This document shows positions 25,962 through 34,192 of a stretch of DNA of 64,000 bases, one piece after another; position 1 is the stretch's first letter, and each line of letters opens with the position of its first letter. The DNA is taken from NCBI RefSeq assembly GCF_018688355.1, contig NZ_CP061317.1, positions 664,370-728,369 of the forward strand. Reading direction: 5' to 3'. The stretch is from Polynucleobacter sp. AP-Elch-400A-B2 (GTDB taxonomy: Bacteria > Pseudomonadota > Gammaproteobacteria > Burkholderiales > Burkholderiaceae). Below the pieces are notes generated by a model that did no database searches, had not been told where the DNA came from, and saw only the letters and a list, made by a program, of their open reading frames with translations. The position numbers and the translations under genes are program-made.

Positions 25962-27637
25962 GTGAAAAGACTAATTCAAATAAACCAGTAATTCCTTTAC
26001 TGCGCTATGAAGATTTCTCAATTTCATTTGGTTCAGGTCGGCGTGAAAAATTTGCCGTGAGCCATCTTGATCTGGAGATTGGCGTGGGTGAGCGCGTTGC
26101 CCTAGTTGGAGAGTCTGGTTCAGGCAAGACGCTGACTGCTTTAGCGCCACTGCGTCTTGAGCCTGAGGGTGCAAAAACATCCGGACGAATTTTGTGGAAT
26201 GACAAGAGTGCAGGTACAAGTAATTCTTCAGTAAATTTATTGGATTTACCAATACAAGCTATTCGTGAGATTCGGGGTCGTGAGATTGCAATGGTGTTTC
26301 AGGAGCCGATGACTGCACTCAATCCTTTGTTTACTATCGGCAATCAGATTGTGGAGGCGGTACAGATTTATGAGCCATTAATTTCTAAGGCCGACGGAAT
26401 GTCTGCTGCAATTGAGTTGCTCAAAAAAACCGGTATTCCTGAGCCAGAGAAGCGCTTCCACTCTTATCCTCACCAATTGTCTGGTGGACAGCGTCAACGC
26501 GCCATGATTGCAATGGCATTGGCGTGTAAGCCAAGATTACTTATTGCAGATGAGCCTACTACTGCTTTGGACGTTAGCTTGCGTTTACAGATTTTAGATT
26601 TACTTAAAGAGCTGCAAGAAGAGTCTAAAGATCATGGCGGTATGGCAATCCTGTTGATTACACATGATCTCAACTTGGTTAAGCATTTTGCTCAGCGCGT
26701 TGCTGTTCTCAATCAGGGCAACCTGATGGAGGTGGGGACTACAAAGCAAGTCTTTGAGCATCCAGATAACGCGTATACAAAAGCCTTAGTCAACAGTGTG
26801 CCGGTGCGCGATTTAGCGCCAGTAATTCCTTTGGCGCCCGTCTTATTGAAGACGGAGAACTTATCTGTCTCTTATCCAGGCACAGAGTCAACCTCTTGGT
26901 TTAAAAAATCTCCACGTCATCAGGTCTTGCGTAAGCTTGGCTTTGAGCTAAAGCAAGGACAGACTATCGGAGTGATTGGCGAGTCTGGTTCAGGTAAGAC
27001 TACTTTAGGTATGGCGGTTTTAGGTTTATTGGGTGATTCTGCAGCTGAGATCACGGGCGCAGTGGATGTGCTGGGTAAGGATTGGCAAAAGTTAAAGCCC
27101 TTAGAGCGCCGAGCCATGCGCTCTAGTTTGCAGGTGATTTTTCAAGATCCATTTGGCTCACTTTCTCCGCGTATGAATGTGATGCAAATTGTTTCAGAGG
27201 GTTTGGATGTGCACTTTCCGAATTTGTCTGCGGCGGAGCGTGAGTCTCGCGTCCTGGATATTTTGCGAGAGGTGGGAATTGATCGTTCCGCCCTCACGCG
27301 TTATCCCCATGAATTTTCTGGTGGTCAGAGGCAGCGCATTGCAATCGCTCGTGCTTTGATTCTGAAGCCGCAGATCTTGGTATTGGATGAGCCAACTTCG
27401 GCATTGGATGTATCGATTCAAAAACAGGTGCTCGCTTTGCTAACTGAGCTCCAGAAAAAATACAACTTGGCTTATTTGATAATTAGCCATGATTTGGCGG
27501 TTATTCGGGCAATGTCACATGAGGTGATGGTGCTCAAAGGGGGAAGAGTTGTGGAGTTTGGTGATACCGAGACCCTCATTAAGCACCCTCGTCAGACTTA
27601 TACCAAAGAGCTTTTTGCAGCCGCTGAACTGAGCTAA
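25958..27637 (+). CDS. yejF: Peptide ABC transporter ATP-binding protein with two nucleotide-binding domains (YejF type)
   Basis: A 559-residue fused ATPase. Domain 1 (about 10-285) has Walker A GESGSGKT, signature LSGGQRQRAMIAMALA and Walker B LLIADEPT; domain 2 (about 300-555) repeats them as GESGSGKT, FSGGQRQRIAIARAL and ILVLDEPT. It energises the yejABE importer and ends the operon. Confidence 0.94.
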   Translation: MSEKTNSNKPVIPLLRYEDFSISFGSGRREKFAVSHLDLEIGVGERVALVGESGSGKTLTALAPLRLEPEGAKTSGRILWNDKSAGTSNSSVNLLDLPIQAIREIRGREIAMVFQEPMTALNPLFTIGNQIVEAVQIYEPLISKADGMSAAIELLKKTGIPEPEKRFHSYPHQLSGGQRQRAMIAMALACKPRLLIADEPTTALDVSLRLQILDLLKELQEESKDHGGMAILLITHDLNLVKHFAQRVAVLNQGNLMEVGTTKQVFEHPDNAYTKALVNSVPVRDLAPVIPLAPVLLKTENLSVSYPGTESTSWFKKSPRHQVLRKLGFELKQGQTIGVIGESGSGKTTLGMAVLGLLGDSAAEITGAVDVLGKDWQKLKPLERRAMRSSLQVIFQDPFGSLSPRMNVMQIVSEGLDVHFPNLSAAERESRVLDILREVGIDRSALTRYPHEFSGGQRQRIAIARALILKPQILVLDEPTSALDVSIQKQVLALLTELQKKYNLAYLIISHDLAVIRAMSHEVMVLKGGRVVEFGDTETLIKHPRQTYTKELFAAAELS

Positions 27638-27728
27638 ATAGGCCCTGCAAGGCGCTAAAGTGGTGCATTTACGCCCCATAATGGTAAATATGCCATTAAA
27701 AACAAAGAGTTATCCCAAGGTTTAGCAC

Positions 27729-27757
27729 TTGGTGAAATAGATCTTCTTTGTTAGAAT
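27729..27757 (+). promoter_or_regulatory. Predicted sigma-70 promoter with start site at or next to the GTG start codon
   Basis: TTGGTG (27729-27734), a 17-base spacer and TAGAAT (27752-27757). The GTG start codon of the NlpC/P60 gene lies only six bases after the -10 box, where transcription would be expected to begin, so the mRNA may be leaderless. No purine-rich ribosome-binding site is present between them. Confidence 0.6.
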
Positions 27758-27763
27758 CGCCCG

Positions 27764-28447
27764 GTGTCACTTAAAAAAGACCTCTTGCCAACGCTGATTA
27801 AGCTGTTGCCGATCGCTGCGTTGATTGCAATCACATTGGCTGCCAATCCTGCACGAGCTGCGGATGCTGTTGCTGATGCCGCAAAAGACCTGCCTGCAGA
27901 AGTTGCTAAAGAGACTCCCAAAGAAACCATGTTTCAGGCGGGTAAGTCTTACTTTGCTCGTGTGTCAGATCGTTTGGCAGATTCCGTTACCGGCAAATCA
28001 GATGAATTAATTAATCGCGCTATGGAAGTGATTGGCGTACGTTATCGCTGGGATGCAGAGTTACCCCAATCTGGTTTGGACGGTAGTAGTTTTGTTGGCT
28101 ATGTTTTTAAAGATAAGCTGGGTTTTTTATTGCCACGCAAATCTACTCAAATGAGCCGAGTGGGCAAACCGATTACTCGTGAAGAATTGCAACCTGGTGA
28201 TTTAGTGTTCTTCAACACCATGCGTTTAACTTTCTCTCATGTCGGCATTTATGTTGGCGACAATAAATTCATTCACTCCCCATCTAAAGGTACCAGCGTC
28301 CGTGTAGACGACCTTGGTAGCCTCTACTGGGATAAGCGCTTTGATGGTGCTCGCCGCCTCGACGGCAGTGACAACTTGGGTGATGCAGAGCGTCAAGAGT
28401 TGTTGAATGAAGTGAATAAGCTCAAGCGCAAGTCTCGCAGTCTCTAG
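27764..28447 (+). CDS. NlpC/P60 (C40) family protein lacking the catalytic cysteine
   Basis: A 227-residue secreted protein: signal peptide (cleavage near PARA-AD), an Ala-rich linker, then an NlpC/P60 domain at about 85-205. The usual active-site text GLDCSGFVRYVF reads GLDGSSFVGYVF here, so the nucleophilic Cys is Gly and two neighbours also changed. The partner His segment TFSHVGIYVGDNKFIHSP and the QPGDLVFF motif are intact. Family members cut peptidoglycan stem peptides; this one looks catalytically dead and may bind or regulate. The GTG start is fixed by the signal peptide and has no ribosome-binding site. Confidence 0.85.
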   Translation: MSLKKDLLPTLIKLLPIAALIAITLAANPARAADAVADAAKDLPAEVAKETPKETMFQAGKSYFARVSDRLADSVTGKSDELINRAMEVIGVRYRWDAELPQSGLDGSSFVGYVFKDKLGFLLPRKSTQMSRVGKPITREELQPGDLVFFNTMRLTFSHVGIYVGDNKFIHSPSKGTSVRVDDLGSLYWDKRFDGARRLDGSDNLGDAERQELLNEVNKLKRKSRSL

Positions 28448-29358
28448 CCCTTTAGGCGCTCTTTAATTAACGCCATTTGCTCCTGTGCCGCAACCTCCCC
28501 AGCAAGGATGGCGGCATTTCTAGATTTGAAGTCACCGCTACTCATTTGCTTGAGGTGAGGTGTAATCACAATATCCGCGCTCTTCAATTCATATTGATTG
28601 ATGCTTCGCTGCATGATGGAGATGGTTTGTTGCATAACGCCAAAGGTTCCGCTGGCATCTTGATGAACGGGTTCTGATGAGATGTTGACCGCGATGATGA
28701 TGGTTGCGCCCATTTGCCTTGCATAGCTGACAGGTACGGGAGCAACTAGGCCGCCGTCAACATACTCTTTGCCGCTGATGACTGCTGGCTGGAATACGCC
28801 TGGAACACTGCAGGAGGCTCTAACCGCTAAACCTGTATTGCCAGAGCGAAACAAAATACCTTTGCCTGATTGCAGTTCAGTCGCCACAATTCCTAGGGGT
28901 ATGCGCATTTGCTCGATAGACTTATTTTGTACTTCACGATTCACCATGTTCTGAAGTGCATCCCCTTTAATCAGACCTCCAAATCTTCCCGCAAAAGGCA
29001 GGCCCCAGTCGGCAATGGTTGCCTCGTCAAGAGTTAAGGCGAGTCGATTGAGATCATTTCCGGTGGCGCCAGAGGCAAGTAGTGCCGCAATCACGCTTCC
29101 GGCACTGCTGCCGACCACGATATCGGGGCGAATACCTTGCGCCTCCAGTGCCTTAATAACGCCCACATGAGCAAAACCTCGGGCGGCACCCGCCCCCAAG
29201 ACAAGGCCAATAACAGGCTTGCGACTACTTATTAGACTGCACCCGGTCAGGCTTGAACTCCCAATGAGAGCCCCTAAACCTAGGCCTAAGCCCAGAAAAC
29301 GACGTCTTGTGTCGGCCTCGGGGGGTAAAAGAGGGGGTAGGGCTGTAATTTCGTGCAT
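28444..29358 (-). CDS. Patatin-like phospholipase, predicted Tat-exported lipoprotein (RssA-like)
   Basis: About 304 residues. The N-terminus has a twin-arginine motif (TRRRFLGLGLGLG) followed by a lipobox (SLTGC), which predicts export as a folded lipoprotein. The patatin domain shows the oxyanion loop VLGAGAARGFAHVGV, the nucleophile elbow GSSAGS and the DGG of the Ser-Asp dyad (EYVDGGLVAPVPV), so the hydrolase is probably active. Start ATG 29358 was preferred over a longer frame whose extra 27 residues precede the Tat region. It converges on the NlpC/P60 gene with a four-base overlap. Confidence 0.87.
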   Translation of the reverse strand: MHEITALPPLLPPEADTRRRFLGLGLGLGALIGSSSLTGCSLISSRKPVIGLVLGAGAARGFAHVGVIKALEAQGIRPDIVVGSSAGSVIAALLASGATGNDLNRLALTLDEATIADWGLPFAGRFGGLIKGDALQNMVNREVQNKSIEQMRIPLGIVATELQSGKGILFRSGNTGLAVRASCSVPGVFQPAVISGKEYVDGGLVAPVPVSYARQMGATIIIAVNISSEPVHQDASGTFGVMQQTISIMQRSINQYELKSADIVITPHLKQMSSGDFKSRNAAILAGEVAAQEQMALIKERLKG

Positions 29359-29560
29359 ATAGCTATTGTATTGAGCCTCCCTTATAATAGTGACAGGTGA
29401 GCGAAAAAGACTTCGTTTCAGCGCGGGTAGTTCTCCCATATGAATTTTTGGAGATCAATTGCCCGTTGTAGCTTCACAGCGCCACCAAAACACTACCAAC
29501 CCATTACTGAAATACATTTTTTATAGTCTCATCAGGTCCTTACCTGATAGCCCGAATTTT

Positions 29561-30286
29561 ATGGATGATCACAATAAACGCGTAATTGAAACAGCCCTCT
29601 TGTGCGCGCAAGAACCACTCACAGTTGCTGATCTGACGCGCTTATTTGTCGAAGATATTGCTGCTGGCGAAGTTGATGGCGCCCTTTTAGAGCTTCAAAA
29701 GGCTTGGGAAGACAAAGGCATGGAGTTGGTTCACATTGCAACAGGCTGGCGCTTTCAGAGCCGCTTAGTGATGCGTGAATATCTTGATCGCTTGACTCCA
29801 GAAAAGCCGCCAAAGTATTCTCGCGCGGTGATGGAGACCTTAGCAATTATTGCCTACCGTCAGCCGGTTACACGTGGCGAGATCGAAGAGATTCGTGGCG
29901 TTGCAGTCAGCAGTAATGTGATGAAGCAGCTTGAGGACCGGGGTTGGGTTGAGGTGATTGGTCATAAAGAGACCATCGGTCGCCCAGGCTTATATGCCAC
30001 CACCAAACAATTTTTAGATGACTTGAGTCTTACTAATCTACAAAGCTTGCCAATGCTAGAAGATGCTGCACCGATGGCCGCAGCTGCGCAATTAGGTCAG
30101 GCGGTAATGGAGTTTGACCCTACTGCTACCGTAGAGACAGTCATCGAGTTGGATGAACACGGTCAGCCCATCATTCAGCTAACAGATGATGCATTGGTAA
30201 ACGAAGAATCCATTAATGAAGATGCAAGTGAAGTAGTAGAAGAAGTTACTCCAGAGTCTGAAGACAAATCAGACGAACAAAAATAA
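29561..30286 (+). CDS. scpB: Segregation and condensation protein B (ScpB)
   Basis: About 241 residues. ScpB pairs with ScpA and SMC to compact and separate chromosomes. The two winged-helix units cover about residues 1-165, with YSRAVMETLAIIAYRQPVTR, IEEIRGVAVSSNVMKQLEDR and RPGLYATTKQFLDDL as clear family text. The acidic C-terminal tail (ESINEDASEVVEE and onward) is lineage specific. Start set at ATG 29561 (MDDHNKRVIE); the upstream open extension does not resemble the family. scpA is not adjacent. rluB follows after six bases. Confidence 0.92.
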   Translation: MDDHNKRVIETALLCAQEPLTVADLTRLFVEDIAAGEVDGALLELQKAWEDKGMELVHIATGWRFQSRLVMREYLDRLTPEKPPKYSRAVMETLAIIAYRQPVTRGEIEEIRGVAVSSNVMKQLEDRGWVEVIGHKETIGRPGLYATTKQFLDDLSLTNLQSLPMLEDAAPMAAAAQLGQAVMEFDPTATVETVIELDEHGQPIIQLTDDALVNEESINEDASEVVEEVTPESEDKSDEQK

Positions 30287-30292
30287 TTATTA

Positions 30293-32035
30293 ATGACAAG
30301 TCATAACGAAAACGATTCATCTCCGATTAAACCTACATCGGATAACTCTCCTGGTTCTGAGTCTGCACCCAATCATTCAGAGGGTGCAAAAGGCGAGGGG
30401 CGCGAAGGCGGCCCACGTCGTCCACGCCGTCAGGGTGCAGGCGCAGGCAAGCCATTTAATAAGAAACGTCCATTTAACAAGGATCGTCCTCGTCGCGAGG
30501 GCGAGGGTGCTAACCCACCAGCTGCCAAGCTTGCACCGAATGCAGCAGAGAGTGAAGCCTTATTTGCTTCAGTGGTCTCTGGAGAATTTGATGCTGCATT
30601 AGATGCGCCTGAAGTGCTTGAAGTTAAAAATCCGGATGGTGTGAATGAGAATGAGATTTCTCATCAAACTGGTGCGGAGCGTCGCGCACAACGTGTTCGT
30701 CATGACGAAGATGCTGATACACCTAGCGATGATGAGATGAGTAGCTTGCAATTTGCCAACATCGATGATTTACCGCTCAGCTTGCGTGATGAAGTATGGT
30801 CAGACTTAGATGGTTTAGATGACGAAGCTGACGACGAAGATACTGTCAAGTTGCACAAGGTATTGGCTGATGTCGGTATGGGTTCACGTCGCGATATGGA
30901 AGACTTGATTATTCAAGGGCGCGTATCCGTGAATGGACTACCAGCCCATATCGGTCAGCGTATTGGGCCTACTGATCAAGTTCGCATTAATGGTAAGCCG
31001 GTGCATCGCAAGATTCAGACTAAGCCACCACGCGTGATCATGTATCACAAGCCTTCCGGCGAAATCGTGAGTCAGTCCGATCCAGAGGGTCGTCCAACTG
31101 TATTTGATCGTTTGCCAAAGCCGCGTCAAGGACGTTGGATTGCGGTAGGGCGTCTGGACTTTAATACCGAAGGTTTATTGCTATTTACGACCTCAGGTGA
31201 GCTGGCTAATCGCTTAATGCATCCCCGTTACGGTGTTGAGCGCGAATACGCTGTCCGTATTTTGGGCGATCTGAGTCAAGAAAACACGGCTCAATTAAAG
31301 AGCGGCATTACCTTAGATGACGGCCAAGCCAAATTCTTACGGCTTTCTATGGGTGGCGGAGAAGGTGCGAACCGCTGGTACCACGTTGCTTTGACAGAAG
31401 GTCGTAACCGTGAGGTGCGCCGCATGTTTGAAGCAGTTGGGCATGTCGTCTCTCGCTTGATCCGTACGCGTTACGGCATTTTCTTATTACCTCCACGTTT
31501 GAGACGGGGCAAATGGGAAGAGATTGAGGCCGGCGGTATCTATAACTTAATGAAGTTTGCGGGCTTAAAAATGCCTCAACCCCAAGATAAAGGTCGCGGC
31601 CCAAGTTCTGGAACTCATGGAAGAGACCGTAATCCTGCTTCCAGCGGGGATTTTCAGCCGGATCCAATGCAAACCTCGGTTTCTTATTGGGGTTCGCGAG
31701 ATGCATTAACCCAGGCTAGTGGTCATGGTGCTCTTACGCATCAAAGTCGGGGTGGCAAACCTGGCGGTGGTGGTTCGAGCGAGGGCCGTGGTCCTTTCCG
31801 TGGTCGTACCCAGGGTGGGCGTCCAGGCGCAGGTGGTCAGGGCGGTCAAGGTGCTGGCCAAGGTGGCCAGGGTCAGAACCGGAATAAAGGCAAGAAAGTT
31901 CATCATGGACAGTCTGCTTTTGTAACGGCAAGCCCCCAAAGCCCAGGTAATGGCCCTAAACGCGGAGCACCAAAAGGGCGTAAACCCTTCAATAAAGGCC
32001 CTAGAAAACCGCGAAATCCAAGCGAAAGCTTCTGA
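30293..32035 (+). CDS. rluB: 23S rRNA pseudouridine(2605) synthase RluB with long low-complexity extensions
   Basis: A 580-residue RsuA/RluB-family synthase. The core spans about residues 180-425: an S4 domain (LHKVLADVGMGSRRDMEDLI), then the catalytic region VGRLDFNTEGLLLFT with the catalytic Asp, and EGRNREVRRMFEAVGHVVSR. It is flanked by an Arg/Pro/acidic N-terminal 180 residues and a Gly/Gln/Arg/Lys-rich C-terminal 150 residues that are probably disordered and RNA-binding. Such tails are usual in Burkholderiales but make the protein about twice the length of E. coli RluB. Confidence 0.93.
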   Translation: MTSHNENDSSPIKPTSDNSPGSESAPNHSEGAKGEGREGGPRRPRRQGAGAGKPFNKKRPFNKDRPRREGEGANPPAAKLAPNAAESEALFASVVSGEFDAALDAPEVLEVKNPDGVNENEISHQTGAERRAQRVRHDEDADTPSDDEMSSLQFANIDDLPLSLRDEVWSDLDGLDDEADDEDTVKLHKVLADVGMGSRRDMEDLIIQGRVSVNGLPAHIGQRIGPTDQVRINGKPVHRKIQTKPPRVIMYHKPSGEIVSQSDPEGRPTVFDRLPKPRQGRWIAVGRLDFNTEGLLLFTTSGELANRLMHPRYGVEREYAVRILGDLSQENTAQLKSGITLDDGQAKFLRLSMGGGEGANRWYHVALTEGRNREVRRMFEAVGHVVSRLIRTRYGIFLLPPRLRRGKWEEIEAGGIYNLMKFAGLKMPQPQDKGRGPSSGTHGRDRNPASSGDFQPDPMQTSVSYWGSRDALTQASGHGALTHQSRGGKPGGGGSSEGRGPFRGRTQGGRPGAGGQGGQGAGQGGQGQNRNKGKKVHHGQSAFVTASPQSPGNGPKRGAPKGRKPFNKGPRKPRNPSESF

Positions 32036-32037
32036 TT

Positions 32038-32068
32038 TTGATGAGTTTTCCTCTAAATCAGCTATAAT
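32038..32068 (+). promoter_or_regulatory. Predicted promoter of the rimP-nusA-infB operon leader
   Basis: A perfect -10 hexamer TATAAT at 32063-32068 with a weaker -35 candidate TTGATG at 32038-32043 (19-base spacer). It lies just after the rluB stop codon and about 140 bases before rimP, ahead of a structured leader and a terminator. Confidence 0.55.
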
Positions 32069-32074
32069 TTTGGT

Positions 32075-32185
32075 CTTACGGCAGTTTGCTGCTGTTTTAA
32101 GTGGTTACCGACTGATGTTGCGATCAACGTAAGTCGGCCTGTTCTGAATTTCGAGAATATGGGCTTTGAAGCCCATTTTTTTTTG
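32075..32185 (+). ncRNA. Structured leader or small RNA with intrinsic terminator ahead of rimP
   Basis: Downstream of the predicted promoter there is a nested hairpin (CCGACT 32108-32113 with AGTCGG 32132-32137, and inside it GTTG 32117-32120 with CAAC 32125-32128), and then a strong terminator (ATGGGCTT / AAGCCCAT, 32159-32176, followed by nine T). A terminator between promoter and rimP means most transcripts either stop here or the stop is regulated, so this may be an attenuator or an independent small RNA. I do not recognise a known Rfam family. Confidence 0.5.
32159..32185 (+). terminator. Intrinsic terminator upstream of rimP
   Basis: The stem GGGCTT with AAGCCC, extended by AT pairs on each side, is followed by a run of nine T. 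It sits 25 bases before the rimP start, so it would end either rluB read-through or the leader RNA. Confidence 0.85.
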
Positions 32186-32209
32186 CCGTTTTTGGATTGA
32201 AGGGTATTC

Positions 32210-32701
32210 GTGAAGGATCAGCGGATTATTTCTGCAGAAGTAGAAAACCTAGGGTACACGCTAGTCGACATCGAGCGTGAAGCCGGAGGTTTGCTGCGTG
32301 TCACGATTGAAAACCCAGATTACGAGCGCTTGATTAATGTCCAGGATTGCGAAAAGGTAAGTCATCAACTGAGCTACACCCTGCCAGTGGAAAACATTCC
32401 CTTTGAGCGTCTAGAGATCTCTTCTCCTGGCCTAGATCGCCCTGTGAAGTCAGCGGCTGATTACGAGCGCTTCTCCGGAATGGAAGTGGATTTGAAGTTG
32501 CGTGTCGCCGCTAGCGATCGCAAGAAGTTTCGTGGTGTGTTGCAAGGTTTGCTGAGTGGTGAATTGGATTCACCTGATGCGAAATTTGGTTTGTTGTTTG
32601 AAGGCGCCGATGGCGCTGAGTCTCAATTGGAGTTTTCTTTAGCCGAGGTCGATAAGACTCGGTTGGTCCCTGTTATTGATTTCAAAGGAAGAAAGTCATG
32701 A
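32210..32701 (+). CDS. rimP: Ribosome maturation factor RimP
   Basis: A 163-residue protein needed for 30S subunit maturation. Typical text is VENLGYTLVDIEREAGGLLR at the N-terminus, VSHQLSYTLPVENIPFERLE and ISSPGLDRPVKSAADYERF in the middle. The GTG start at 32210 is preceded by GAAGGG. It overlaps nusA by four bases and opens the classical rimP-nusA-infB operon. Confidence 0.95.
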   Translation: MKDQRIISAEVENLGYTLVDIEREAGGLLRVTIENPDYERLINVQDCEKVSHQLSYTLPVENIPFERLEISSPGLDRPVKSAADYERFSGMEVDLKLRVAASDRKKFRGVLQGLLSGELDSPDAKFGLLFEGADGAESQLEFSLAEVDKTRLVPVIDFKGRKS

Positions 32702-34179
32702 GCCGAGAAGTTCTCATGTTGGCAGACGCCTTAGCGCGTGAAAAGAACGTAGATCAAGCAATTGTGTTTGAGGCGCTAGAGATGGCGTTAGCATCAGCTA
32801 CCAAGAAACGTTATCCGACAGAAGATGTGGATATTCGTGTAGCGATTGATCGCGAGTCTGGTGAATACGAAACCTTCCGTCGTTGGTTGGTTGTTCCTGA
32901 TGAAGCTGGTCTCCAAGAGCCAGATAAAGAAATTCTGCATTTTGAAGCGCTTGAGCAATTTCCGGATATGGAAGTTGGCGAACACATCGAAGAGCAAATT
33001 GAATCTTTAGCCTTTGGTCGTATTGGCGCACAAGCTGCCAAGCAAGTGATCTTGCAACGCATTCGTGATGCTGAGCGTGAGCAGATTCTGAACGACTACC
33101 TTGAGCGTGGCGAAAAAGTCATGACCGGTACCGTGAAGCGTGCTGACAAAAATGGTTTGATTATTGAGTCTGGTCGCGTTGAAGCCCTGCTGCGTCGCGA
33201 TCAAATGATTCCTAAAGAGAACCTCCGTTCTGGTGATCGTGTTCGTGCTTACATCTTGAAAGTAGATCGTGAAGCCCGTGGCCCACAGATTGAGCTCTCA
33301 CGTACTTGCCCAGATTTCTTGATCAAGTTATTCGAGAACGAAGTTCCAGAAATGGAGCAAGGTTTATTAGAGATTAAGGGTGCAGCACGCGATCCTGGTA
33401 TCCGCGCAAAAATTGCTGTGATTACTTACGACAAGCGTATTGACCCAATCGGTACTTGCGTTGGCGTTCGTGGCACACGAGTTACTGCAGTTCGTAATGA
33501 AGTGGCTGGCGAGGCGGTAGATATTGTGTTGTGGTCTGAAGATCCGGCGCAGTTTGTGATTGGTGCCTTAGCTCCAGCACAAGTATCTTCTATCGTGGTT
33601 GACGAAGAGCGTCACGCCATGGATGTGGTGGTTGATGAAGAGAACCTGGCAATTGCGATTGGCCGTAGTGGACAGAACGTTCGCTTGGCTAGTGAATTGA
33701 CTGGTTGGCAGATCAACATCATGACTCCAGAAGAGTCTGCTGAGAAAACTGAAAAAGAAGCTGCTTCTGTACGTCAATTATTCATGGATAAATTGGACGT
33801 TGACCAAGAAGTGGCTGACATCTTGATCGAAGAAGGTTTCAACACATTGGAAGAAGTTGCTTATGTACCTCTTTCTGAAATGTTAGAAATCGATTCTTTT
33901 GACGAAGACACCGTAAACGAGTTGCGTACTCGTGCACGTGATTCTCTCTTGACCATGGAATTGGCCAAAGAAGAACGTGTTGGCGAAGTCTCACAAGATT
34001 TACGTTCCCTTGAGGGAATGACGACTGAATTGGTTGCAAAGCTTGCTGACAATCAAGTTCATACCCGTGACGACTTAGCTGAACTGGCTGTTGATGAGCT
34101 AGTTGAGGCGACACAAATTGACGAAGAAACCGCGAAAACGCTCATCATGAAAGCGCGCGAACATTGGTTTACTTCATGA
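32698..34179 (+). CDS. nusA: Transcription termination/antitermination factor NusA
   Basis: A 493-residue RNA polymerase-binding factor with an N-terminal RNAP-binding domain (about 1-125), an S1 domain (GTVKRADKNGLIIESGRVEA, about 135-200), two KH domains (PIGTCVGVRGTRVTAVRNE; IAIGRSGQNVRLASELTGW) and two C-terminal acidic helix-hairpin-helix repeats (about 360-493) of the type that binds the polymerase alpha subunit. Length and order match the proteobacterial form. Confidence 0.96.
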   Translation: MSREVLMLADALAREKNVDQAIVFEALEMALASATKKRYPTEDVDIRVAIDRESGEYETFRRWLVVPDEAGLQEPDKEILHFEALEQFPDMEVGEHIEEQIESLAFGRIGAQAAKQVILQRIRDAEREQILNDYLERGEKVMTGTVKRADKNGLIIESGRVEALLRRDQMIPKENLRSGDRVRAYILKVDREARGPQIELSRTCPDFLIKLFENEVPEMEQGLLEIKGAARDPGIRAKIAVITYDKRIDPIGTCVGVRGTRVTAVRNEVAGEAVDIVLWSEDPAQFVIGALAPAQVSSIVVDEERHAMDVVVDEENLAIAIGRSGQNVRLASELTGWQINIMTPEESAEKTEKEAASVRQLFMDKLDVDQEVADILIEEGFNTLEEVAYVPLSEMLEIDSFDEDTVNELRTRARDSLLTMELAKEERVGEVSQDLRSLEGMTTELVAKLADNQVHTRDDLAELAVDELVEATQIDEETAKTLIMKAREHWFTS

Positions 34180-34192
34180 GAGGAAGTAGTGC

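Noticed and set aside
29383..29388. TATAAT between the patatin and scpB genes as a promoter
   Set aside because: No acceptable -35 element at 16-19 bases; not called.
29459..29560. N-terminal extension of scpB from a TTG codon
   Set aside because: The extra 34 residues do not resemble ScpB, and ATG 29561 gives the normal family start.
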